DNA of 37,924 nt from Bacteroidota bacterium (lineage in GTDB: Bacteria; Bacteroidota; Bacteroidia; Flavobacteriales; Weeksellaceae). Shown here piece by piece: positions 25,408 to 33,261 of the stretch. Location of the stretch: NCBI GenBank assembly GCA_023387375.1, contig JAEWIE010000033.1:1-37924 (forward strand), read 5' to 3'. How positions within the stretch are numbered: the first letter of the stretch is position 1; each line of letters begins with the position of its first letter. The notes beneath the pieces are model-generated. The model was given only the letters and a program-made list of their open reading frames with translations, did not search any database and was not told the DNA's origin. A program made the position numbers and the translations under genes.

Positions 25408-26067
25408 ATGAAAAAGGAATTGAATATTCTAAAAAAATCGATTGAAATTTTAGGAGAAAAACTTTTGTTTACGAATCAAAGAGCGTTGTTTTGGGAAAGA
25501 GAAAAAACCTTAATTATCAGTGATTTGCACGTTGGAAAAACCGCGCATTTCAGAAAAAATGGAATTGCCATTCCTTCGAATATTCTAAATGAAGATTTGT
25601 TGAGATTGGAGCAATTAATCCAACAATTTCAGACGAAAAAACTGATCATAGTTGGTGATTTTTTGCATGCAGGAAACAATTCCGATTTGGATATTTTCTG
25701 TGATTGGCGAAAATGTTTTCAAACTCTGAAAATTATTTTGGTGAAAGGAAACCACGATAGAATTTCAAACCAATTTTTACAAGAAAACTGCATTGATTTT
25801 TTTGAAAATAAATTGGAAATTCCACCGTTTACATTCATTCACGAACCTGAAAATTCAGAGGGTAAATTTTGTATTTCAGGACATATTCATCCCGGAGTTT
25901 TGATGAAACAAAAAAAAATTCAAAGCATCAAATTGCCATGTTTTGCTTATTCGGAAAATCAATTAATTCTTCCTGCCTTCAGTGAGTTTACCGGGCTGGA
26001 TTTTAAAACTTTAGTAGATAATTTTGTAAAAATTGCATTCAATAAAGACCTTATATTTGAGGTATGA
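25408..26067 (+). CDS. pdeM: ligase-associated metallophosphoesterase PdeM
   Basis: A 219-residue calcineurin-like phosphoesterase. Metal motifs in order: SDLHVGK (about 36), VGDFLHAG (about 79), GNHDR (about 114) and GHIHPG (about 158). This is the phosphoesterase member of the ligase-associated DNA damage response set, which may trim or process 3' ends. Full length. Its last codons overlap the start of the following remnant by four bases (ATGA type). Confidence 0.88.
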   Translation: MKKELNILKKSIEILGEKLLFTNQRALFWEREKTLIISDLHVGKTAHFRKNGIAIPSNILNEDLLRLEQLIQQFQTKKLIIVGDFLHAGNNSDLDIFCDWRKCFQTLKIILVKGNHDRISNQFLQENCIDFFENKLEIPPFTFIHEPENSEGKFCISGHIHPGVLMKQKKIQSIKLPCFAYSENQLILPAFSEFTGLDFKTLVDNFVKIAFNKDLIFEV

Positions 26068-26377
26068 AAAAATTTACAAAAATCGCAGTGTCCGTTTCTT
26101 TGGGACTTCTCGGGACGAAACGTATTTTGCGGAAAAACTTTTGGATTACGAACAATCTTCCAACGTGGGAAATTGGCAATGGGTTGCGGGAACAGGTTGC
26201 GATGCTGCGCCGTATTTCAGGATTTTCAACCCGAAATCTCAACAGGAAAAATTTGATCCAGATTTGAAATATTGTAAAAAATGGCTTCCCGAATTGGATT
26301 CAGAATATTATCCTCAACCAATAGTTGATCACAAAAAAGCTAGAACAAGGACTTTGGAAGCTTATAAAATGCTTTGA
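26064..26377 (+). pseudogene. photolyase C-terminal remnant fused to a foreign start
   Basis: From about 26115 one frame reads SRDETYFAEKLLDYEQSSN, then GNWQWVAGTGCDAAPYFRIF and YPQPIVDHKKARTRTLEAYK. This is the end of the FAD-binding domain of a deoxyribodipyrimidine photolyase, complete to its natural stop. Only about 90 of roughly 430 residues remain. Upstream, in another frame, MKKFTKIAVSVSLGLLGT starts at 26064 and looks like the N-terminus of a different small exported protein, possibly a lipocalin. A deletion seems to have joined the two near 26117. It cannot make active photolyase. Confidence 0.8.
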
Positions 26378-26490
26378 GAATATAAAATATGTTTATTGAA
26401 TGATTAATGTGAAGGTGATTCTGTAATTTAAATATTTTTATAAACTACATCTGATAAATTCTTTTAACAGCTAAATTAGAAGATAATAAA

Positions 26491-26648
26491 TTAGTCCCTA
26501 ATACAAAAAACAGGGACTAAATCGGGGTATATTTAGTAACATTTATTGGTTTTCATGTGTTTGTAAAATAATGTAAAACGCTAACAATTAAATTTTTAAT
26601 TCTCTATTGTGATTTATAGTATCACCAGGATACATCCGTCTTCGCTAC
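26491..26648. repeat. 158-bp attachment-site-like repeat, copy 2
   Basis: Same order as copy 1: hairpin TTAGTCCCT/AGGGACTAA (26491-26520), conserved TATTGGTTTT and TTTTTAAT blocks, and the terminal core CCGTCTTCGCTAC at 26636-26648. Length is identical to copy 1. It closes the stress and repair block and is followed at once by a terminator, as in copy 1. No integrase lies between the copies. Confidence 0.65.
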
Positions 26649-26656
26649 TAAATATA

Positions 26657-26691
26657 AAAAACGGTGAAACAGTTGTTTACACCGTTTTTTT
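26657..26691 (+). terminator. hairpin terminator after copy 2
   Basis: ACGGTG (26661-26666) and AAAC pair with GTTT and CACCGT (26680-26685), with one bulged base, followed by seven T. The preceding A-run could make it work on both strands. Confidence 0.75.
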
Positions 26692-27162
26692 ATGTCTAAT
26701 GATAAAAGGATTTGCAGATACTGAACACGATTTTGAACACGATTTGAAGAATAATGAGTTTGTTACCTTCCTTCTTCGAGATCGCAACATATAGAATCTT
26801 TTGCCTTGATTGAGATCGTCGCAATTTGTCCTTCACATCTATCTAAATTATTGAGGTTTGTCCACTAGACAGGGCCACTGAAATTAATTTTCATTTGTGT
26901 CTTTATTTTGAATACAATTATTGGTGTCAATGCAATTTTAACGTGAGTTATTGTCATATAATTGCAAACGCTTAGCAAGATAAATTGCTTCAATTTCAGC
27001 ATCAAGTGTTTTCGTGTTGGACTAAAATATTGTGCTAACTATAAAGAAAATAACTATTTACATGAAAAGGGTTCTGCGCTATGCAAACCGATTCTTAATT
27101 ATCCGGCTTTGTGGAGCAGGAGAGTGGTAAATATGGATTTTATAAAATAACTTATTAAAATG
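26692..27162. other. gene-free stretch, possible relic
   Basis: No supported gene. A direct repeat of GAACACGATTT at about 26722-26750 sits in a 31-codon frame I do not recognise. The rest is AT-rich with many stops in all frames and probably decayed sequence between the island end and the core chromosome. Confidence 0.4.
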
Positions 27163-27192
27163 TTGTAAAACGAAAATATTTTATTATCTTTA
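27163..27192 (+). promoter_or_regulatory. Bacteroidetes promoter for small transcript
   Basis: TTG at 27163-27165, exactly 19 bases, then TATCTTTA at 27185-27192. Only the last base departs from TAnnTTTG. Transcription would begin near 27199, rightward, where no protein gene follows. Confidence 0.6.
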
Positions 27193-27198
27193 CCTCGC

Positions 27199-27287
27199 TT
27201 TTGAGAGCTAGTCTTGAGAAAGCAATAAATTTTTTTTCATCATTTGTGTTTTTAGAATCGTATCGAAAGGTGCGATTCTTTTGTTTT
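27199..27287 (+). ncRNA. candidate small RNA
   Basis: About 85-90 bases between the promoter above and a terminator. The 5' part can pair GCTTT with AAAGC around GAGAGCTAGTCTTGAG; the middle is a U-rich run; the 3' end is the terminator hairpin. No frame of useful length. It is convergent with the DUF3810 gene, whose stop is at 27286. I cannot match it to a known RNA family. Confidence 0.4.
27254..27287 (+). terminator. terminator of the small transcript
   Basis: AGAATCG (27254-27260) and CGATTCT (27273-27279), a 12-base loop containing GAAAGG, then TTTGTTTT. The U-tail is better on the plus strand than on the minus strand, so it ends the rightward transcript, and may also serve the leftward operon. 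Confidence 0.65.
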
Positions 27288-28344
27288 AAGGCTCTACGCT
27301 TCTATGTTTCACGAGAAGATGTAGGAAGTAACTGTAAGTGATTCTTCCTTCTTGTTGGTTTGATTTAAGAAAGAGATCATTGGTCCATTGAAAGAAGTCA
27401 TCTGTAATTCCTTCGTGCTTCAGATTGAATTTAAGAGCTGCCTCTGCATCTCGACGCATACCTGCGGAGTACATTTTAAGTTTTTCTTCTACGAATTTCG
27501 GATCGTGAGAAGAAAGACTCCAAAGCAGATTTCTTAGCACGAAGTAATGAGTGCTGTATTGTAGGTCTGCATTTTTTGAATTTTGACCGAGTAGGAAACC
27601 AACGAAGTTGGCTTCTTGCTCACGCGCGTATCCGAGTTGATGTGCACTTTCATGGGCAAGTGTAAATGGAATCGTAGTGTTGGGTAGATTAGCGTTGTAC
27701 TGCGCTTCTGCAGTGAAGGGATTGTAATATCCTAGGATTCCAGAATAGCTCATAAGCGAACCAAATAAGCTTGGCTTAAAAAGAAGAATATGGGTTGGTG
27801 TCTTGGTAGGTAGAAATTGGGGTAGTCTTTGTTGCTGCTCTAAAATTTCAATTTGAATTGAGTCGAGACTAGCAATTTTAAAAACCCCTCGTTTGTCTTC
27901 ATTTACTTTTGTTCGTAGTACGAGGCATTTTTCTAAATATTCGTCTGCAAGTTGTTTTAATTGTATTACTGAGGGTTCCGAGAGTTCGCGTTGACTATAT
28001 ATGGGTTTTTGGAAGTAAAGTTGTCCCCAAAAGATTTGGTAAGTAAAATATAGGCAGTTGACCAGTATTAAGAGCCGCTGAAGGGATTGGACTTTGGTTT
28101 CTTTAGAAAAGAGCCTCTTAACTAAATAAATAAGATAGAACCCGAGCAGTATATAGAGTACATCTCCTACCGAAAAAGAAAAAGCTTTGAAGAGCTGCTG
28201 ATGTACGCCTTTCTGCCCTTCGAAAAGGAGCTGTATCACGTCTTGGGCTGCGTTCGTTCTAGAGAGGATAAAGAACAAAAGAAATTGGGCTAGTAAAGTA
28301 CTGGCCCAAATTCGTATTCTATTGTATTTTGTTTTGATTTGCAT
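27286..28344 (-). CDS. DUF3810 membrane protein with HExxH motif
   Basis: A 352-residue protein with two to three membrane segments near the N-terminus (about 12-29, 58-77, 90-107) and a large C-terminal domain. HESAH at 231-235 fits the zinc-peptidase HExxH, and REQEANFVGF (241-250) gives a plausible third ligand glutamate, so it may be a membrane metallopeptidase; no activity is established for DUF3810. It starts 3 bases after the ROK stop and is the last gene of the sugar transporter operon. Confidence 0.8.
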   Translation of the reverse strand: MQIKTKYNRIRIWASTLLAQFLLFFILSRTNAAQDVIQLLFEGQKGVHQQLFKAFSFSVGDVLYILLGFYLIYLVKRLFSKETKVQSLQRLLILVNCLYFTYQIFWGQLYFQKPIYSQRELSEPSVIQLKQLADEYLEKCLVLRTKVNEDKRGVFKIASLDSIQIEILEQQQRLPQFLPTKTPTHILLFKPSLFGSLMSYSGILGYYNPFTAEAQYNANLPNTTIPFTLAHESAHQLGYAREQEANFVGFLLGQNSKNADLQYSTHYFVLRNLLWSLSSHDPKFVEEKLKMYSAGMRRDAEAALKFNLKHEGITDDFFQWTNDLFLKSNQQEGRITYSYFLHLLVKHRSVEP

Positions 28345-28347
28345 GGT

Positions 28348-29301
28348 TTACCATACGAGCGCACTTGCTCCTAAAATGGCAGCATCGGCTTCGTTTAAAT
28401 TGCTTAATTCAATTCGTACCTTGTTTTTAAAAACTTGCAGTAAGTTGTCTTCCATCGCCTGTTTTGTAGGTTGAAGAAGTAGGTCTCCTGCTTTTGTAAG
28501 TCCTCCAAATAGTACAATCACTTCGGGTGCTGAAAACAAAATAAAAGTAGCTAATGCTTCTCCAAGAATGGTTCCTGTAAAATGAAATACTTCGTTTGCG
28601 AGTTCATCTCCTTGCTCAGCACATTTGAAAACGGCTTCACTTGTGAGTTCATCTATCGAGTAGCTTCTTAAGATACTTGGTTTTTCAGGATGGTCTTGAA
28701 GCATTTGAATGGTTGTGTCTCTTACTCCAGTGGCAGAAGCGTAGGCTTCAAGTGAGCCTCTTAGTCCTGTACCTTTGTGAAGTCTTCCGTTGTGTCTGAC
28801 AATTACGTGTCCAAGTTCACCCGCAAATCCATTATGACCTAATACAATTTTTCCATCAATCACGATCCCACTCCCAACGCCTGTTCCTAGGGTGATGGTT
28901 ATGAAGTTTTTGCATCCTTTCGCAGCGCCATACTGCATTTCTCCTACGGCAGCTGCATTGGCATCGTTTGTCATTTTAGTGGTAAGTCCAAATTTGGCTT
29001 TGAGCAGTTCCGCCATGGGAATGATACCCTTCCACTTGAGATTGGCTGCGTATTCAATTGTACCTGCATAATAGTTTGCGTTAGGTGCGCCCATGCCGAT
29101 ACCGACAAAATTTTCTACCCCACCATGCTGTTCAATCATGGGTTGCAGTTTCGAAGCTAAATCCTCAATGAATCCATCTACACTATCACGAGCGTTGGTT
29201 TTGATTCGATCTTGCACCAAAATTTTTCCTTTGCGGTCTACAATACCAAATTTGGTATTGGTTCCTCCTACATCGATTCCAATTGCGTATTGAGCTTTCA
29301 T
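28348..29301 (-). CDS. ROK family sugar kinase lacking the zinc cysteines
   Basis: A 317-residue ROK protein, probably a glucokinase or similar. The phosphate motif is DVGGTNTKFG (10-19), NDANAAAVGE (112-121) holds the catalytic aspartate D113, GTGVGSG is at 139-145 and GELGH at 161-165. The family's CxCGxxGC zinc motif is replaced: the three cysteine positions read K176, T178 and S183 in KGTGLRGSLEAYASATG. The fold around it is kept. Two bases separate it from the MFS transporter, so it likely phosphorylates the imported sugar. Confidence 0.88.
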   Translation of the reverse strand: MKAQYAIGIDVGGTNTKFGIVDRKGKILVQDRIKTNARDSVDGFIEDLASKLQPMIEQHGGVENFVGIGMGAPNANYYAGTIEYAANLKWKGIIPMAELLKAKFGLTTKMTNDANAAAVGEMQYGAAKGCKNFITITLGTGVGSGIVIDGKIVLGHNGFAGELGHVIVRHNGRLHKGTGLRGSLEAYASATGVRDTTIQMLQDHPEKPSILRSYSIDELTSEAVFKCAEQGDELANEVFHFTGTILGEALATFILFSAPEVIVLFGGLTKAGDLLLQPTKQAMEDNLLQVFKNKVRIELSNLNEADAAILGASALVW

Positions 29302-29303
29302 TC

Positions 29304-30587
29304 TTAGTTTGCGTTAATCTCTGTGTTAATGTCTTTGTTCACGTTCTTTGATCCTACAAGGGCATAGAATAAGATGTAACCTAGTGCGATCACAGCAAGC
29401 CAGTAGCTGGATGGAAAACTTCCTGTGGTGTCTACGAGATATCCTTGTACGTATGGAAGAACTCCACCTCCGAAAACCATCATCATAAAGAGGCCAGAAC
29501 CTTTTGCTGTGTATTTTCCAAGACCTTTGGTAGCAAGGTTGAAAATTCCAGGCCACATCACAGATAAAAACAATCCACAAAGAATAATTAATAAGATGCT
29601 TACTGGAACTTCAGTCATGACGAAGGAACCCGTAGCGCTTGAAAATCCAGGAAGTAGAGCTTTGGCTTCAGTACCCATGAAGATTGAGATTACTAAGAAG
29701 CAAATGGCTAACAAAGAAACCGTGGTAAGCATTTGCTTACTTGTGAATGTTTTTCCGAGGGCTCCTCCAAGCAAACGACCCACAAGCATTAATAACCAGT
29801 AGGTACCTACGATGGATCCGGCAATCCCTGCATCAAAATCAAGACCGTTAATTAGGTAGTTCAAAGTTGTGTTGGAAATAGAAACTTCCACTCCTACATA
29901 AAGGAAGATCGCAAGCATTCCAAGAAGGAAGTGGCGGAAAGAAAGTGGACTGTGTGTATTTTTTTCTTTGTTTGCAGCCACAATGTGGGGTTCCGGAATT
30001 CGTACGGTGCTTAAAACCACGAATACTAGTAAGAATATCCCCATGGAAAGGTAAAGAAGTGGGTTGGCATCTGTGATTTTTGGTGCAGCTACGTTTCCTA
30101 AAACAATTCCTCCAAGCATTGGAGCAAGCGTTCCTCCCAGTGAGTTGGAGGCACCTCCAAAATTTAAACGCTGGTTTGCTCCTTCCTCAGACCCTAATAC
30201 AGAAAGCATTGGATTCACGACTGCATTTAAAAGACACATGGAAAATCCAGAAATAAATGCACCAAATAGATACAAGTAAAAACTCTCTGCCGTTCCTGCT
30301 AAAAAGAGGATTAGAACTCCTGTGAATCCAATTCCTAACGCAGACATTGCTGTTTTTTTATACCCGATCCGTTCAAGCATTGTCCCCGCAGGAACCCCCA
30401 TAAATAAATAGGCTAAAAAGACCATGGCATTGGCAAGTTGAGACTGTGCGTTGCTTAGGGTGAATTGTCCTTTCAAAATTTCAGCCATTGGGTTTTGAAG
30501 TCCAGTAACAAAGGAAATGATGAAAAATAACAGAAACATCATAATTATAGGCAATGTATAATTAGGACGGGCAGTGGTTGAGTTCAT
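29304..30587 (-). CDS. FucP-type sugar MFS transporter
   Basis: A 427-residue inner-membrane sugar:proton symporter with 12 predicted membrane segments. PIIMMFLLFFIISFVTGLQN and GTMLERIGYKKT are typical of the FucP/glucose-galactose branch. I start it at the ATG at 30587 (MNSTTARPNYT) rather than at a TTG nine codons upstream. It is the first gene of the operon with the ROK kinase and DUF3810, which suggests uptake and phosphorylation of a hexose. Confidence 0.88.
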   Translation of the reverse strand: MNSTTARPNYTLPIIMMFLLFFIISFVTGLQNPMAEILKGQFTLSNAQSQLANAMVFLAYLFMGVPAGTMLERIGYKKTAMSALGIGFTGVLILFLAGTAESFYLYLFGAFISGFSMCLLNAVVNPMLSVLGSEEGANQRLNFGGASNSLGGTLAPMLGGIVLGNVAAPKITDANPLLYLSMGIFLLVFVVLSTVRIPEPHIVAANKEKNTHSPLSFRHFLLGMLAIFLYVGVEVSISNTTLNYLINGLDFDAGIAGSIVGTYWLLMLVGRLLGGALGKTFTSKQMLTTVSLLAICFLVISIFMGTEAKALLPGFSSATGSFVMTEVPVSILLIILCGLFLSVMWPGIFNLATKGLGKYTAKGSGLFMMMVFGGGVLPYVQGYLVDTTGSFPSSYWLAVIALGYILFYALVGSKNVNKDINTEINAN

Positions 30588-30633
30588 AGTATTCTTTTTA
30601 AATAATTGAAACAAATATAATTAAATATTTGTC

Positions 30634-31359
30634 TTATTGGCAGGCCAACAATGTTTTTTTTATCTCATTATGAGACATTGATTTGAGTTCGGCCACTGTA
30701 TGCTCTGGACTTAGGATTTCGTTCCTTACAATATGGATTTTTCCAGGGTAGCCTTTGTTCCATGCAAAAGGGAAATGATCCCGTAGTTTTAAAAAGGTAT
30801 AAACCACGATGGGAAACTTGTGTTTTGTGGAAAGCATAAAGGCGCCATCTTTAAATGAATCTAGAATTAAATGGGGATCTTCAGAGACCCCTCCTTCTGG
30901 AAAAATTACAATATTCTGCCCTTGGTTCATTTTTTGAGCTGCTTTTTGAAATACAGCGGCTCTACTTCGTGCAGAATTTCGGTCTACTAGGATGCATATG
31001 CGTTTGTAGATGATGCCAAATAAAGGGATTGTAGCGAGTTCTGCTTTACCTATAAAGCAAACAGGATGCTTAGGATGCAGAATGACCATTAGAAGTACAT
31101 CAATAATTGAAGTGTGATTGGAAATGAATATATATTGCTTCTCATTATTAAGTTTCTGCGTGGTTTTCGAAATTAGTTTGTAGGAGAACCCCATACCATA
31201 AAACACAATGTAGCACCAAAGTCTAATAAATTTATACGCGTATTTAAAATGGGATTCCCGAATAGAGAGCAAAAGAACGGGTATCCCAAGAATCAAAATG
31301 AACAGGAAAGAAAGGAAGATAAACCAAAGTCTCCAAAGGACATTTAAAATCGTTTTCAT
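30634..31359 (-). CDS. plsC: 1-acyl-glycerol-3-phosphate acyltransferase
   Basis: A 241-residue PlsC-family acyltransferase that adds the second acyl chain in phospholipid synthesis at the inner membrane. The catalytic HX4D is NHTSIID (H82, D87), and FPEGG is at 153-157. An N-terminal membrane helix is at about 10-33. It lies just after the GtrA gene (23 bases) and before the MFS operon on the same strand. Which lysophospholipid it uses is not shown by sequence. Confidence 0.88.
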   Translation of the reverse strand: MKTILNVLWRLWFIFLSFLFILILGIPVLLLSIRESHFKYAYKFIRLWCYIVFYGMGFSYKLISKTTQKLNNEKQYIFISNHTSIIDVLLMVILHPKHPVCFIGKAELATIPLFGIIYKRICILVDRNSARSRAAVFQKAAQKMNQGQNIVIFPEGGVSEDPHLILDSFKDGAFMLSTKHKFPIVVYTFLKLRDHFPFAWNKGYPGKIHIVRNEILSPEHTVAELKSMSHNEIKKTLLACQ

Positions 31360-31382
31360 TTTGTAATAATTAATAGGACTCT

Positions 31383-31844
31383 TTATCCTTTAAATACAAT
31401 CTTTTTTTTGACCGAGTAATTTAGAATCGAAACCAAAACGATTGCCGATATTTTACTTAGCATTTCCGCACTAAAGGTAAAAAAACCCAAATTAAACGAT
31501 TCGTTTTGATAGACAAAGTAATAAAACAGCTGGAACACAAGTAAACTTAGTAACATGGTTAAGATCGAAATAACCATGAAGTAAATAAACTCACGGGATT
31601 TGGAGTGCTTTCCTCTCGTAAATACGAACCAAATACTGAAAAAATAATTAGAAACAATTCCAAGTGTGGTAGAAAAAAGATTACTGAGGGGGAAACTGAT
31701 TCCATTAAAATCCGTTTCCTCTACAAAAACTTTGGGGATTTCCACACTAAAAAGTTTAAAGGAGCTAATCTCAATTAGGGCGCTCATAGCGCCAGCTATC
31801 ATGAAAAATAAAATTTGTTTATGCGATAGAATGAATTGCTTCAT
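31383..31844 (-). CDS. GtrA family membrane protein
   Basis: A 153-residue protein with four membrane helices (about 9-25, 48-70, 86-105, 125-142) and the GtrA-like pattern SNYFFSIWFVF and NYSVKKKIVFKG. The family flips or helps flip polyprenyl-linked sugars for envelope glycans. It precedes plsC on the same strand with a gap of 23 bases. The 217 bases to the next, divergent gene should hold both promoters; I see no certain consensus there. Confidence 0.8.
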   Translation of the reverse strand: MKQFILSHKQILFFMIAGAMSALIEISSFKLFSVEIPKVFVEETDFNGISFPLSNLFSTTLGIVSNYFFSIWFVFTRGKHSKSREFIYFMVISILTMLLSLLVFQLFYYFVYQNESFNLGFFTFSAEMLSKISAIVLVSILNYSVKKKIVFKG

Positions 31845-32061
31845 AGATTTTATTGTGATGCGCCAAATTTAGAACAAATGTTAAAGAAAGATAAATTTAA
31901 CACAATTTATTTTTCCTATTCAAAATTAAATATATCTTTATTCTATAATTGAGGCTTTCTACTTTGCTAAAAATAAGTAGGTTATCTCTCAAATTTTAGT
32001 TCTATAAAGGAAATTAAACCTTTGAAATAGACATTTTTTTATCCTTGTAATTGGCATTATC

Positions 32062-32310
32062 ATGAAAAAAGCACCGTCGTACAGAAAGTTTAAGCCGCAA
32101 CAAAAGCGCATCGAAGAATTGGAGAAATCTTCCCCTCGTTTTAAGCGCATTTATTCTGAGTTTCAGATGATGTCTGAGGAGTTGTGGAATTTGGAGACAG
32201 CTGAAGGGTCCAGTGTTCCCGATGATTTTTTAAATGCCGTAAAGTTGCAGGCTTCCTATTTAGAAGATGAAATCGACGATTGGTTAATTGATCGTCCTAT
32301 GGAAGAGTAG
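32062..32310 (+). CDS. conserved small hypothetical protein
   Basis: An 82-residue charged, helical protein (RIEELEKSSPRFKRIYSEFQ, then LQASYLEDEIDDWLIDRP) with no known domain. Similar small genes occur in flavobacterial genomes by recollection. It is 53 bases upstream of the kinase-like gene and may share its transcript. Confidence 0.65.
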   Translation: MKKAPSYRKFKPQQKRIEELEKSSPRFKRIYSEFQMMSEELWNLETAEGSSVPDDFLNAVKLQASYLEDEIDDWLIDRPMEE

Positions 32311-32363
32311 TGCTGCTTTCTTACAAATTTTTCCTAATTTAGCCTCTTGTAAATTTTTTAACT

Positions 32364-33224
32364 ATGATTGTTATTGTTGACGGAGGTTCTACAAAATGCG
32401 ATTGGGTACTTTTAGACGATACAGGAGATCTTTTTGCAAAGACCGAAACAATCGGTTTCAATCCAAATATTTTTGATTCAAATCAAATTCCGCAAGAACT
32501 TCAAAACAATGAACTTCTTTTTGAGCATCGTTTTCAAATTAACCACTTGTTTTTCTATGGATCCGGCTGTGGTGTAGAGGAAAACCGCAAAAAAGTGGCA
32601 GATGCCTTTTCACGAGTATTCACAAATGCAAAACTACATATCAAGGAGGACTTAACGGCGGCTGCTTACGCCGCTTATAACGGTTCACCCGCGATTGTTT
32701 GTATATTAGGAACAGGGTCAAATGCTTGCTATTTTGATGGTGAAAATATAAAAAGGGAACTTCCTTCGCTCGGATTTTTGATTGGAGACGAAGGTAGTGG
32801 GTGTGCTCTAGGTAAGATTCTAGTAAAGAATTACTTTATGAAAAAAATGCCTGAGGAACTACGAAAAGAATTTCAGGCTCAATACAATCTGAGTATAGAT
32901 TCTCTAATTACAAATATGTATCATAATCCTAGGGCAAACGCTTATCTCGCGGAGTTCAGCAAATTTATTGTGCCACGGAAGAATCATCCCTATCTACAGC
33001 ATTTAGTTTATGAAGAGCTAAAGAACTATTTAGATTATCAAGTAATCCCATACGAAGAGAGCAAAACAGCCGAGGTTAACTTTATTGGTTCCATTGCTTA
33101 TTATTACGAAGATATTTTAAGAGCTGCTGCGGCTGATCTACATTTGAGCGTAGGGAAAATTGTACAAAAACCAATTGAAAGTCTAGTAGACTATCATAGA
33201 GAATACATTCTACCTGAATTATAA
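32364..33224 (+). CDS. BadF/BadG-type ATPase, N-acetylglucosamine-kinase-like
   Basis: A 286-residue member of the ASKHA fold. DGGSTKCDW (6-14) is the first phosphate loop, GTGSNACYFDG (about 115-125) the second, and IGDEGSGCALGK (about 138-149) the adenosine region. Proteins of this kind in Bacteroidetes are annotated as N-acetylglucosamine kinase, acting in cell-wall sugar recycling; the substrate here is not proven. It ends 37 bases before maeB, across a TA-rich spacer. Confidence 0.82.
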   Translation: MIVIVDGGSTKCDWVLLDDTGDLFAKTETIGFNPNIFDSNQIPQELQNNELLFEHRFQINHLFFYGSGCGVEENRKKVADAFSRVFTNAKLHIKEDLTAAAYAAYNGSPAIVCILGTGSNACYFDGENIKRELPSLGFLIGDEGSGCALGKILVKNYFMKKMPEELRKEFQAQYNLSIDSLITNMYHNPRANAYLAEFSKFIVPRKNHPYLQHLVYEELKNYLDYQVIPYEESKTAEVNFIGSIAYYYEDILRAAAADLHLSVGKIVQKPIESLVDYHREYILPEL

Positions 33225-33261
33225 AAAAATACTTAATATATATATATATAAATACAGAAAT

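Noticed and set aside
26692..26797. Small protein gene after the terminator
   Set aside because: The frame is short, carries an internal direct repeat, and resembles nothing known.
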